Assembly (NCBI GenBank): GCA_017408885.1
Contig: JAFQTT010000007.1
Span: 1 to 64,000 of the forward strand
Source: Methanocorpusculum sp.
GTDB taxonomy: Archaea; Halobacteriota; Methanomicrobia; Methanomicrobiales; Methanocorpusculaceae
DNA length: 64,000 nt
Reading direction: 5' to 3'
Made by a program: the position numbers and the translations under genes. Positions 25,691 through 32,885 of this stretch are shown one piece after another. Every line of letters starts with the position of its first letter. Within the stretch, counting starts at the first letter, position 1. The notes under the pieces are model-generated. The model searched no databases, was not told the origin of the DNA, and was given only the letters and a program-made list of their open reading frames with translations.

Positions 25691-27670
25691 TTATTCCTCC
25701 GAGAATTTTCTTTTAAGTCCGAAAGGTTTGTAGATTACACCGCCGCCCTGGTAGAATTTGGTAAAGAATTCGACGTAGTGAAGACGAACCGGGTGCAGTG
25801 CACCGCCAATTACACCAAGAACAACGTTGAGTGCGTGTCCAATGATTAAGACAAGGACACCGACGATTATTAATAATACACCGACAACGCTGAAGTCTGC
25901 AATTGCCGGGCCAATGAAGAATTCCATTGCCAGGAAGTTGACGACCATTGCGATTGCCACGGATGAGAGACCGACTGCTGCAATACGGCAGAAGGATAAC
26001 ATGTGTGACAGAAGGTTTGTCGGGATTTCCATTAAGTCAAGCGGGTTTTCGCGAGCAACGAAAACTGCTCCGAGAACAAAGAGAACTGCTCCAACGATGG
26101 TAAGCGGAAGTCCGATTACGGTTAAGTTCGGAAGCGGGATAGTGATTCCTGCAATGAAGGTTCCAATGTCGATGAGGGAGAACAGAATAATGAGCATACC
26201 CCAGAACATTGCAAGCCATCCGAATTTTGCGCAGATTGCTTTTGTTCTGTGTGCACCTTTGTGGTCCATTCTTGCGTGGTTGATCATACCGAAGATCCAT
26301 CCAACAGTTAAGTAGATGACACCAATGGCTACGGAGATTACGAGAAGGTCCATAACCTGCGGTAAGTGATCGCCTCCGATTGGGAGGTGACGCGAGAATA
26401 AAATCGAGTGCCACGGCAGCGATAATCCGAAGATTTCACTGTAGAGAAGACCGAATACTACGGTCGAGATACCGCATCCGAGAATGATCTTGAATGCTTT
26501 TGCGCCCATCTCTCCCATGCGCACGAGAAGTTTGCGCAGGACGAGAGCTAACGCTAAGTAGATGAGACCGTATCCAACATCTCCGACGATGACACCGAAG
26601 AGTAACGGGAACATGATCGATAAGATGATTGTCGGGTCTAATTCTTTGAATTTTGGACGTGCGTATAAGTCCATTAAGACTTCAGCCGGTTTTGCAAACG
26701 ATGGGTTGTTGTACTCTACCGGTACTTCGTCATAGTTGATTTCGTCTTCGTCAACGGTGACGTAGACTTTTCCGCCGGTTGCCTGGGTAAGGCCGGCTTC
26801 GATCTTTGCAACATCGTCGTACGGGACCCATCCGTCAAGGACGAATGCTTCTTCGGTTGTTGCGAACCGGAGTGGTGCCTCTGCACGCTCTACATCGCAA
26901 GACAGAACTTCGTCGCATGCTGCAAGAAGGTCTGCGTATTTTGCCTTTGCTTCAAGGATTTTTGCGGTTGCGTCGGCTAAGTCAGCTTTTGCCTGGGTAA
27001 GCTCGGTGTTGTACTTGTCGATTGCTGCCTGGACTGTTCCGGTCTCGGTTGGGAGAGAGACGGAGACGAATCCTGCATCAGAGAGTACTTTTTCTGCTTC
27101 CTGGGCGTTTGCGGATTCGACGAATGCGACAAGGAAGTTTCCGTCCTTTCCTGCTGCGAAGTATTTTTCGCTTGGGAAGGCGAAGTCGATGTCTTTTTCG
27201 ACGTATCCGGCATATACTGCCAGTGTTTCGTAGCCGCGGTAGAGGTCAAGTTCTACCGGTACAAGCGCAAACGGCTTGAGTTCATTGATACGCTGTTCAC
27301 ATTCGCGTATTTTCGTCTCTGCATTCGAACGCTTTGCCGTGAGCGTGCTAACTTCCGCGTCAATCTTTGGAAGTTCATTATTTATTGCAGCTCGAATCGT
27401 TTCTGCAGGACGTACTGGGACGTCGAATTGCGTACCTGGGGAAGTCTGGAATACGTTCTCGATGGAACGGATCTTGATAAGATCAGAAGAAAGCTGGCCT
27501 GCGTTCTCGAATGGAACACCAAGTTTTACTCCTTCATATCCTTCTTTGCCCTGATCGACAAAATCTGTGATGTGGAATACCCGGTGACGATATAATTCAG
27601 TCACAACTGACGCCATCTGTTCTTTGCTTGCGGCAACTAACAGGTGGGTCATCGGCTTAGGCTGAAACAT
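25691..27670 (-). CDS. atpI: A-type ATP synthase membrane subunit I (a-like stator)
   Basis: Protein of 659 residues with a soluble, coiled-coil-containing N-terminal half (to about 320) and a C-terminal half of about seven to eight membrane segments. The functionally required Arg lies in SFCRIAAVGLSSVAIAMVVN. With the c ring it forms the ion channel. The start overlaps atpH by 14 bases; the gene ends three bases before atpK. Confidence 0.96.
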   Translation of the reverse strand: MFQPKPMTHLLVAASKEQMASVVTELYRHRVFHITDFVDQGKEGYEGVKLGVPFENAGQLSSDLIKIRSIENVFQTSPGTQFDVPVRPAETIRAAINNELPKIDAEVSTLTAKRSNAETKIRECEQRINELKPFALVPVELDLYRGYETLAVYAGYVEKDIDFAFPSEKYFAAGKDGNFLVAFVESANAQEAEKVLSDAGFVSVSLPTETGTVQAAIDKYNTELTQAKADLADATAKILEAKAKYADLLAACDEVLSCDVERAEAPLRFATTEEAFVLDGWVPYDDVAKIEAGLTQATGGKVYVTVDEDEINYDEVPVEYNNPSFAKPAEVLMDLYARPKFKELDPTIILSIMFPLLFGVIVGDVGYGLIYLALALVLRKLLVRMGEMGAKAFKIILGCGISTVVFGLLYSEIFGLSLPWHSILFSRHLPIGGDHLPQVMDLLVISVAIGVIYLTVGWIFGMINHARMDHKGAHRTKAICAKFGWLAMFWGMLIILFSLIDIGTFIAGITIPLPNLTVIGLPLTIVGAVLFVLGAVFVARENPLDLMEIPTNLLSHMLSFCRIAAVGLSSVAIAMVVNFLAMEFFIGPAIADFSVVGVLLIIVGVLVLIIGHALNVVLGVIGGALHPVRLHYVEFFTKFYQGGGVIYKPFGLKRKFSEE

Positions 27671-27986
27671 GAAGTTTCTCCTTAAACCGCTCTACGAATA
27701 ACGATGCAGCCTGCGGGAGCTTGCTGGTTCCTGCGGTAATCAGGTGTGCGGCGTCTGCCTTTCCCTGGTTTACAATGGCTTCGTGCTTCGTTAATGCTAC
27801 ATTCCGTGCATCTAAAAGTCGTTGCTTTTTGTAATCCTCAGCAACAGCTGTTGCTTTGGCAATCAGATTGTCAGCTTCAAGTTTTGCAGCGGCGATTGCC
27901 TGTTCTGCAGCGCTTTCTGCTGCCTGAATTGTGGATTTACTTTTTGCTTCGGTTTCTTTAATGCTTTTCAGAACCTCAGTTTTCAT
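27657..27986 (-). CDS. atpH: A-type ATP synthase subunit H (peripheral stalk)
   Basis: Protein of 109 residues, almost entirely an Ala/Glu/Lys-rich helix (AAAKLEADNLIAKATAVAED) with right-handed coiled-coil character; pairs with subunit E. It is the first gene of the operon and is preceded by a strong SD, GGAGGGTTGGATG. Confidence 0.93.
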   Translation of the reverse strand: MKTEVLKSIKETEAKSKSTIQAAESAAEQAIAAAKLEADNLIAKATAVAEDYKKQRLLDARNVALTKHEAIVNQGKADAAHLITAGTSKLPQAASLFVERFKEKLHVSA

Positions 27987-28045
27987 CCAACCCTCCTCTC
28001 ACGGCATATATTATTCTGTGTTATGAATATTTTAATGTGGGGTTT
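27987..28045 (-). promoter_or_regulatory. Promoter of the ATP synthase operon
   Basis: Upstream of atpH, on the minus strand, ATTAAAATATTCAT (about 28030-28043) and AATAATATATGCC (about 28003-28015) are TATA-like. The outer one predicts a start near 28009 and a leader of about 23 bases containing the SD; the inner one would be too close to the ATG. Confidence 0.45.
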
Positions 28046-28099
28046 TTGCGGAGAGAAGTTTTTGAAGAGGGGCGGTTTTACGAAAGGAAAAGGGGCGGA

Positions 28100-28560
28100 T
28101 TTTTTTTGTCACTGTGAGGGCGCTTAGACGAGCCGGAGGTGAGCGAGCCTTGCGAAGCAGGCGAGCTGACCGTAGGCGAGCATCCCAGGCAGCCGGAGGA
28201 GGCAAATTCGCTTTTGCGATTTGCCGAGTCGGGCGACTTGTGTCCCAGGTAAAATCCACCACTTCATGTTTTCAGAGGCGGGTATGTGAGCGTTAGCGAG
28301 CATTTCCGCCGGACAAATAGGCGATGGGCGAAGGTTCAAGGTCGGCGAGGGCTCCCTCTGGGAGACGCCGACTTGTACCGAAGCCCGAGCCGGTCTTTTG
28401 CATATCTTTATGGAAAAAAGAGTTTAGCCGGATGAACTCACAAAACATCCGGCTCTGAGATGTCACCCGCCCATATCCCCGCAACGGGCGAGAGGCGCTG
28501 TAAGCGACTCAAGCCATGAGCAAGGCTCGAAGAGACTTGCGACCCTATGGGGCGTGCGCC
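28100..28560. repeat. Gene-free stretch of short palindromic and interspersed repeats
   Basis: Between the ATP synthase promoter and the next small gene lie about 540 bp with many small palindromes: GCAAAT...ATTTGC (28201-28223), AGCCGGATG...CATCCGGCT (28426-28454), and the interspersed segment ACTCAAGCCATGAGCAAGG (28507-28525). The segment CGCCCATATCCCCGCAACG (28470-28488) resembles the one upstream of ilvE and the reverse complement of 46615-46640. No frame resembles a protein. Confidence 0.6.
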
Positions 28561-28586
28561 TACGACTTAGCCCCAAAGATGTTGGG

Positions 28587-28745
28587 TTATTCTACGGAGT
28601 CAAGCACTGTTTCTGCGATTAACATCAATACCCATCCTGCCCAAACCAGTAGTCTCTTGATAGTTTCTTTCTTGATTGCGGGCAGGATTTTTTTTAGTAT
28701 TCGCTCGACGTAGTTTGCGATTTTATGCCAGAGCTGCCTGAGCAT
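28587..28745 (-). CDS. Possible 52-residue membrane-associated protein
   Basis: A frame of 52 residues starting MLRQLWHKIANYVERILKKI: an amphipathic, strongly basic N-terminal half, then a hydrophobic helix (LLVWAGWVLMLIAETVL) and a short acidic tail. The ATG lies 20 bases inside the end of the preceding gene. No Shine-Dalgarno is visible. The composition is convincing for a small membrane protein, but there is no homologue I recognise. A longer reading of the same frame overlaps the neighbour further and is not favoured. Confidence 0.35.
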   Translation of the reverse strand: MLRQLWHKIANYVERILKKILPAIKKETIKRLLVWAGWVLMLIAETVLDSVE

Positions 28746-29220
28746 CTGCCCAGGTTTCGATGGCGTCTCTGGTTGCGTCATAGGTGAAGCCGGAGATGAG
28801 CATGTAGTCCTGTCCGATGGTGACGGTGAAGGTGTCTTCGTAGTTTTTGCCGTCGATTGTGATGTTTTTGGTGCAGGAGAATTTGACGAGCCAGTGGTAG
28901 TCGTCTGCACCGATGGCTGCGCTTGCACCAACGCCGCCTGCGGTTTCGGCTGCTTCAGTGCCTGCAAGAAGGGTTGCCATGTCATTCATGTTCTCGGTGG
29001 AAGCGCCGTAGAAGAGGGCGTAGCCTGCGTCTTCTCCTGCAGCATCTTTGTACTCGATTCTGCATTTGTAGGTTGCAGAGGAGAGGGACTTGATGATGTT
29101 CATGGTTTCGTCGTTTTTGAATGCTTCGACAACTTCGTTGAAGGTTGCGACGTCTGCGATAGGGGTGGTAAACACTCTCTTCGCATTTCTGGAAATGGAT
29201 GTTTCGGTAAAGTCTGCCAT
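28723..29220 (-). CDS. 'MADFT' family protein, copy 1
   Basis: Protein of 165 residues, not recognised from any named family. It begins MADFTETSISRNAKR and ends ETWADAQAALA, without signal peptide or membrane segment. It is clearly paralogous to the next gene: shared blocks are VVEAFKND, LLAGTEAAET, KFSC and DTFTVTIGQDYM. ATG 29220 is used because similarity to the paralogue starts exactly there and GGGAAC lies nine bases upstream. The frame continues upstream through the leader, which is probably not translated. Function unknown; acidic, soluble, presumably cytoplasmic. Confidence 0.8.
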   Translation of the reverse strand: MADFTETSISRNAKRVFTTPIADVATFNEVVEAFKNDETMNIIKSLSSATYKCRIEYKDAAGEDAGYALFYGASTENMNDMATLLAGTEAAETAGGVGASAAIGADDYHWLVKFSCTKNITIDGKNYEDTFTVTIGQDYMLISGFTYDATRDAIETWADAQAALA

Positions 29221-29345
29221 GGTAATAGTTCCCGAGAAGGGGGCAGAAAAAGAGGTTAGAGGGGGGTTGCAGAGTTCTTTTTTCTGCCCCCCTCTCTCTA
29301 CTAAATAATTGGTTTTATGGGATAATAGAGGCTTTGGTGCAAGGA
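29221..29345 (-). promoter_or_regulatory. Switch-like leader of MADFT copy 1
   Basis: Read on the minus strand, an AGAGGGGGGCAGAAAAA block (about 29279-29299) can pair either with CCCCCCTCT (about 29258-29266) or with TTTTTCTGCCCCC (29239-29251); the two pairings exclude each other. The second, a 13-bp perfect stem, lies just ahead of the SD-like GGGAAC. Blocks TTGCACCAAAGCCTCTA, AGTAGAGAGAGGGGG and TGCAACCCCC recur in the same order before copy 2. The rest of the gap up to 29601 carries interspersed repeat DNA. Confidence 0.5.
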
Positions 29346-29451
29346 TTTTTGGGATGTGCTTTGGGTTTATTTGGGAAAGGAAAACCGCGAATCGGCGCAA
29401 ATCTTGGCGAATCGCGTTCCGTTCACCCGGACTCTCACAAGCCTCTGGCTT

Positions 29452-29500
29452 GTTCGTGGCATAGCATGTCTTTCAGCCATGCTCAAGGCTCGAGCATGCT
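29452..29500. repeat. Interspersed CTCGAGCCATGAGC-type repeat
   Basis: Contains CAGCCATGCTCAAGGCTCGA, related to segments at 541, 767, 28507, 30161, 42105 (reverse) and 58925. Part of the 380-bp gap between the two MADFT genes; the DNA around it (29400-29570) is GC-rich and shows no coding frame. Confidence 0.5.
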
Positions 29501-29601
29501 ATCGCCATTCGCCAGCGCTCGGCGGAACGCTCGACTCGCGCTTCCGGCGCTCGCGTAATAGAAGAGTAAAAAAAGAAAGCAGAAGGAAATTTCCTTCCGG
29601 G

Positions 29602-30090
29602 TTATGCGAGATTGCTCTGGGAGTCTGCCCAAGTTTCTATCTTTGCTATAGTTTCGTCGTAGGAGAAGCCTGTGACTGTCATGTAGTCTTTTCCGATGGT
29701 GACGGTGAAGGTGTCTTCTTTGTCGTTAACTTTGTTGATGCAGGAGAACTTAGCAGTCCAAGCGGCTTCTCTGTCTTCTTCGGATGCGTCTGCGCCTACT
29801 CCTGCGAAAGTTTCTGCGGCTTCAGTGCCTTTGAGGAGAGATTCCATGTCGCCTGCACTTGTCTTGTCGTAGGCGTAGAGATTGATGTATCCTGCTTCGT
29901 CTCCTGCGGAGTTGAAGTAAACAATCTTTGTCTTGTAGGTCTCAGCGGTCTGTTCTTTCTTGGTGAATCCCATTGTGGTGTCATTTTTGAATGCGTTTAC
30001 TACGCTTTCGAAGGCGTCGAGGGATGGAATAGGAGAGATGTACTCTCTTTTTGCGTTCTGATTGATTGCAGTTTTGGTAAAGTCTGCCAT
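29602..30090 (-). CDS. 'MADFT' family protein, copy 2
   Basis: Protein of 162 residues paralogous to copy 1: MADFTKTAINQNAKR, VVNAFKND, LLKGTEAAET, KFSC and EDTFTVTIGKDYM align without large gaps, and it ends in ETWADSQSNLA. No signal peptide, membrane segment or known motif is seen. Start ATG 30090 is fixed by the paralogue and by GGGAG nine bases upstream. The pair probably arose by tandem duplication that included the leader. Function unknown. Confidence 0.8.
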   Translation of the reverse strand: MADFTKTAINQNAKREYISPIPSLDAFESVVNAFKNDTTMGFTKKEQTAETYKTKIVYFNSAGDEAGYINLYAYDKTSAGDMESLLKGTEAAETFAGVGADASEEDREAAWTAKFSCINKVNDKEDTFTVTIGKDYMTVTGFSYDETIAKIETWADSQSNLA

Positions 30091-30276
30091 GGTAATAGCT
30101 CCCAAGAAGGGGCAGGAAAAAAGCCTGATGAGTAAAGATGAGGGGGAGAGTCACCGAAGGCGACTCGAGCCATGAGCAAGATCTGAAAGGGCTTGCGATG
30201 GGGGTTGCAGCTTATTTTCTGCCCCCTCTCTCTACTTAGATGTGGGTTTTTTGAGGTCTTAGAGGCTTTGGTGCAA
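30091..30276 (-). promoter_or_regulatory. Switch-like leader of MADFT copy 2
   Basis: Carries the same ordered blocks as the copy 1 leader: TTGCACCAAAGCCTCTA (about 30260-30276), GAGAGGGGGCAGAAAA (about 30215-30230), GCTGCAACCCCC (about 30201-30212) and TTTTCCTGCCCC (30109-30120). Here the last block is separated by an inserted interspersed repeat (about 30150-30199). The G-rich block can pair with either C-rich block. Confidence 0.45.
30150..30199. repeat. Interspersed repeat inside the copy 2 leader
   Basis: GACTCGAGCCATGAGCAAGA followed by TCTGAAAGGGCTTGCGATG matches the segment at 28504-28548 (ACTCAAGCCATGAGCAAGG, GAGACTTGCGA). Absent from the copy 1 leader, so it looks like a later insertion. 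Confidence 0.5.
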
Positions 30277-30292
30277 AGAAAAAGAGGAGTGA

Positions 30293-30460
30293 TTATTCAA
30301 TCCAGAGGATTTCCATTTCTTTGAAATCATCGGTGTTGAGGACGATTTCAGATTCCATATACATCCTGTCAACTTCATCCCAGGCTTCTTCCATGGACTC
30401 GGCTTTCACCATAACTTTACGCGAAAGTGTTTCCCTGATATCAAAAACGAAGAGAGTCAT
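30293..30460 (-). CDS. DpnD/PcfM-like small protein
   Basis: A 55-residue frame: MTLFVFDIRETLSRKVMVKA, then ESMEEAWDEVDRMY and EIVLNTDDFKEMEI, ending WIE. The ETLSR(K)V-V-AES-EEA-v-MY-EIVL-ADDF pattern is that of the DpnD/PcfM family, small proteins of unknown function found on plasmids and beside restriction genes. The start overlaps the upstream stop as ATGA. An SD-like GGAGGTGAG lies about eight bases upstream. Confidence 0.7.
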   Translation of the reverse strand: MTLFVFDIRETLSRKVMVKAESMEEAWDEVDRMYMESEIVLNTDDFKEMEILWIE

Positions 30461-30897
30461 GCAAACTCACCTCCTGCATAGACATAATCCATTTCACGCT
30501 TCCAGGCTCTCATTGTATCCAGAGACACACTTCCTTTTGTGAGAATGCTGACCTTTTTAGGCATCGTGTTTCTGTCAGGGATGCTGTTTTCCCGTTCTCT
30601 TCTAAGAGAGTCAAGGGAGGAGTAAACCTTCCTGTAGCCTCCCTTGAGAGCCTTTGAAACCTCGTTGATGTAGGCAGGCTCAGCCACTTCCAGAGGAGAA
30701 GTGTTGCGGGATGCATTGGCTCTCCATCCCTCGAAGAGATAGTCCTTGAAGAACTCCTGCTTAGTCTCCTCAAAGATGAGAGTGACGCGGACAATACGTC
30801 TGATTCTTCCAAACTCATTTCTCAGAGAGAACATCTGAACCATAACAGATTCCTTCAGTTCCTCAGAACGTCCCATCCACTCGCGAATCAGTTCCAT
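30457..30897 (-). CDS. Protein of unknown function
   Basis: Protein of 146 residues, not recognised. It begins MELIREWMGRSEELKESVMV and contains RRIVRVTLIFEETKQEFFKD and DSLRRERENSIPDRNTMPKK; mixed alpha/beta with basic C-terminal half, no membrane segment. ATG 30897 has GGAGG nine bases upstream. It is coupled (ATGA) to the DpnD-like gene. Context in an accessory region near a restriction operon suggests a mobile-element cargo gene. Confidence 0.6.
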   Translation of the reverse strand: MELIREWMGRSEELKESVMVQMFSLRNEFGRIRRIVRVTLIFEETKQEFFKDYLFEGWRANASRNTSPLEVAEPAYINEVSKALKGGYRKVYSSLDSLRRERENSIPDRNTMPKKVSILTKGSVSLDTMRAWKREMDYVYAGGEFA

Positions 30898-31112
30898 TAG
30901 AACAGTCCTCCAACTATACCTGAGCAAACTGCTGTCTCTGCCCCTCCAAAAGAAGAAATGAGGGTGAATAAGGGGGCATGTCTGATACACCATGCAAAAA
31001 GTCTGCGGTCAATCGGGTTGTATGCGGTACGTAAAAGCCTGCTTCTGACTGACTTATGATAGAGACGGTCGTTCACGTTCCATACGAGCTTCACGAAATT
31101 GTGTTTTGTCAT
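30897..31112 (-). CDS. Possible small Arg-rich protein
   Basis: A 71-residue frame beginning MTKHNFVKLVWNVNDRLYHK whose stop overlaps the next start as TAATG, the same coupling style used by the rest of this cluster. The middle is Arg-rich (SVRSRLLRTAYNPIDRRLF) and the end is hydrophobic and Gly-rich. There is no SD and no known family, so coding status is uncertain. Confidence 0.3.
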   Translation of the reverse strand: MTKHNFVKLVWNVNDRLYHKSVRSRLLRTAYNPIDRRLFAWCIRHAPLFTLISSFGGAETAVCSGIVGGLF

Positions 31113-31335
31113 GCCGTCTTCGCTGAAAGACAGAGAGAGTATGACTTACGAATGACGGGAATCGAAGCCTGACCGAAGGGAAGGGTGAGATTTTCCGGCA
31201 GGCGTAAGGCTTACCTCTCTGGATTTCAGAGGCATGAGACAAAACACTAGTGAAGCGAGTGGAACGGGAATGCCGTCAGAAGTCAGAAGAAAAGCAGGCT
31301 TGACGGACGCAGGAAACCCAAAGAAGACCGCGGAC

Positions 31336-31366
31336 GTTTGGTGTCATGAAAAACATGCCCCCAAAC
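31336..31366. other. Hairpin in a gene-free stretch (31113-31498)
   Basis: GTTTGG (31336-31341) pairs with CCAAAC (31361-31366), with an inner CATG-A5-CATG. The surrounding 386 bp shows no convincing gene. It also holds a 30-bp segment at 31407-31436 that recurs near tRNA-Gly, and presumably the promoter for the downstream genes. Confidence 0.4.
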
Positions 31367-31406
31367 ACCCGCATCTCAGAGGGGCAGAAACAGGGGCATC
31401 ATGACT

Positions 31407-31436
31407 GAATAGAGCAGGAGAGAAAAGGACGGATAG
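31407..31436. repeat. 30-bp dispersed repeat, copy 1
   Basis: GAATAGAGCAGGAGAGAAAA followed by GGACGGATAG matches 53187-53216 at all but three or four positions, with weaker similarity extending about 28 bp to the left (CAGAGGGG...GGCAT). Function unknown. Confidence 0.5.
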
Positions 31437-31498
31437 ACAACACAGAACACATGAAAAATGAAAAAGAGAAAAGAAGAGATGAGAAAAGAAGAGATACG

Positions 31499-31969
31499 TC
31501 AGATGACGACTCCCATTCTGTCTTCATATTCAGAAAGTTGTTCACGATAGTCTGTACTTTCGGAAATCTGCCTGACGATTTCTTCCTGAAGGTCGTCTGT
31601 TGAAGGCAGATTCATATGCAGAACCGCACAGGCGACAACAGTCTCATCGGCATCAGACAAATCACAGCCCATATCCACAGCCGCCGCCAGGGAATCAGAA
31701 AAACCATAGTCTGTGATAATTTCCATGCAGTCACTTGTCCGCATACATTCATCGTCAATATGTTCGTAGAGATAGTCATACACCTTATCGTAGATGTATG
31801 TCCTGTCAAGCCATTCAGTCACCACCTCATCCAGGACATCTTCCGGGTCTTCTCCATCCTCTTCAACCCTTTCAAAAACCTCAGTCAGAACCTCGTTCAG
31901 ATAGTCAGAAAGGAAGGAGTCACCCGCCGCCCATGTGATGTTTTCCACTGCTTCATCAACAGTCGGCAT
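31499..31969 (-). CDS. Acidic protein of unknown function
   Basis: Protein of 156 residues, strongly acidic (VEEDGEDPEDVLDEVVTEWL), predicted helical, without membrane segment. A middle part CMRTSDCMEIITDYGFSDSL carries two of its few cysteines. It resembles no family I recognise, though acidic small proteins of this kind occur as DNA mimics or phage proteins; that is speculation. The ATG overlaps the preceding stop by one base (TGATG), so it is coupled to the GxxExxY gene. Confidence 0.6.
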   Translation of the reverse strand: MPTVDEAVENITWAAGDSFLSDYLNEVLTEVFERVEEDGEDPEDVLDEVVTEWLDRTYIYDKVYDYLYEHIDDECMRTSDCMEIITDYGFSDSLAAAVDMGCDLSDADETVVACAVLHMNLPSTDDLQEEIVRQISESTDYREQLSEYEDRMGVVI

Positions 31970-32493
31970 CAGGCATCACCTCCAAGAATTGTATCATTTC
32001 CAAGAACCTGATTCACGCGCTCCGAGAGTGAGGATGAAGGGGCGGGGGTTGGTGTACACAGTTCTCCATCAGGGATTGGCGGAATAAATGCAGGGTTGTA
32101 TCCTGAGTTCTGTACTTTGAACCATTCACATTCCAGACCGTTTGCCTTCCCAAAGTTAATCAGGAGACCACTTTCGATTTTGCTTGCATCCAGATAGAAC
32201 TGAATCTGTCTTCTGTGGATTGCATAGAGACGAGTTACTGCTTTGAGTTCCAGAAGAATCCTGTTATCAACAATGATGTCTGCTGCATATCCATGATTCA
32301 GTTTGTCTCCATCGTAGAAAACAGGAATACTAACCTGTCTTTCTGCGGGAACTCTGGCTTTCTCAAACTCCTTCATGAGAGCACGTTCATAGACCGATTC
32401 GAGCATGGAAAATCCAAGCTGATTACGTACTTTCATGGCGAGTCCGACAATCCAGTACTCATCTGTTCCTTCAACTAAGTTTAAGCGTGTCAT
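31969..32493 (-). CDS. GxxExxY family (PD-(D/E)xK-like) protein
   Basis: Protein of 174 residues. GFSMLESVYERALMKEFEK contains the naming GxxExxY motif; ADIIVDNRILLELKAV gives Asp and ELK of a PD-(D/E)xK-like core; QIQFYLDASKIESGLLINFG is the following conserved strand-helix. The family is common beside mobile elements and of uncertain function. ATG 32493 is chosen as the family begins near MTRLNLVEG. The C-terminal 45 residues are Pro/Ser-rich and extra to the core. Confidence 0.8.
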   Translation of the reverse strand: MTRLNLVEGTDEYWIVGLAMKVRNQLGFSMLESVYERALMKEFEKARVPAERQVSIPVFYDGDKLNHGYAADIIVDNRILLELKAVTRLYAIHRRQIQFYLDASKIESGLLINFGKANGLECEWFKVQNSGYNPAFIPPIPDGELCTPTPAPSSSLSERVNQVLGNDTILGGDA

Positions 32494-32520
32494 AATAAAC
32501 ACAAGCCGAACAGAACAGCA

Positions 32521-32593
32521 CAAAGATGATATTGCTCGCGGGATGGGAGCGAGGTTTTTCCGAGCGAGCAGACCGAGGGCATTATCTTCTTTG
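32521..32593. repeat. Long imperfect hairpin element, copy B
   Basis: 32521-32541 pairs with 32573-32593, with U-U mismatches at 32527/32587 and 32532/32582 and a G-U pair at the same relative place as in copy A (1-69). The internal loop (GATGGGA against GAGCAGA) is conserved and the apical stem differs in sequence. At least three base pairs differ from copy A in a compensating way. It lies 28 bp upstream of the GxxExxY start, possibly in its leader (read on the minus strand) or as an independent element. Confidence 0.6.
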
Positions 32594-32885
32594 GGCTGAA
32601 TTAAGCAGGAAGGAAGAGAGAATAACTGTAAGTATTCATAGTACTCTCGCTGACAGCTCTGCGGCAGCTTTGCTGCCTAATCGAGCTGTCCGAGACGCGA
32701 GAGGAATAATGAGTATCTGAGATGAGTGGGTGAATACAACATGGATTTCCCTCGCGTTTCAGCCGAGCCAATTAGGCGAGGCAGCGAGGGCACTCTGTAC
32801 ACACCATACACTATTTCAGAAAACCCATTGACTTTAGATGATTGAGTGAAATAGTCAAAAAAGAATAATTTCTATGTTGAATGGG
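32594..32885. other. Gene-free stretch after hsdR with small palindromes
   Basis: About 290 bp with several GC-rich dyads, such as GACAGCTC...GAGCTGTC (32651-32690) and repeated CGAGGCAGCGAGG-like sequence. No coding frame. It separates the restriction operon from the GxxExxY cluster and probably holds the operon's 3' end. Confidence 0.4.

Noticed and set aside
31150-31200. Sequence resembling a tRNA T-arm (GCTTCGATTCCC on the minus strand)
   Set aside because: The flanking bases do not pair and no other arms are present.
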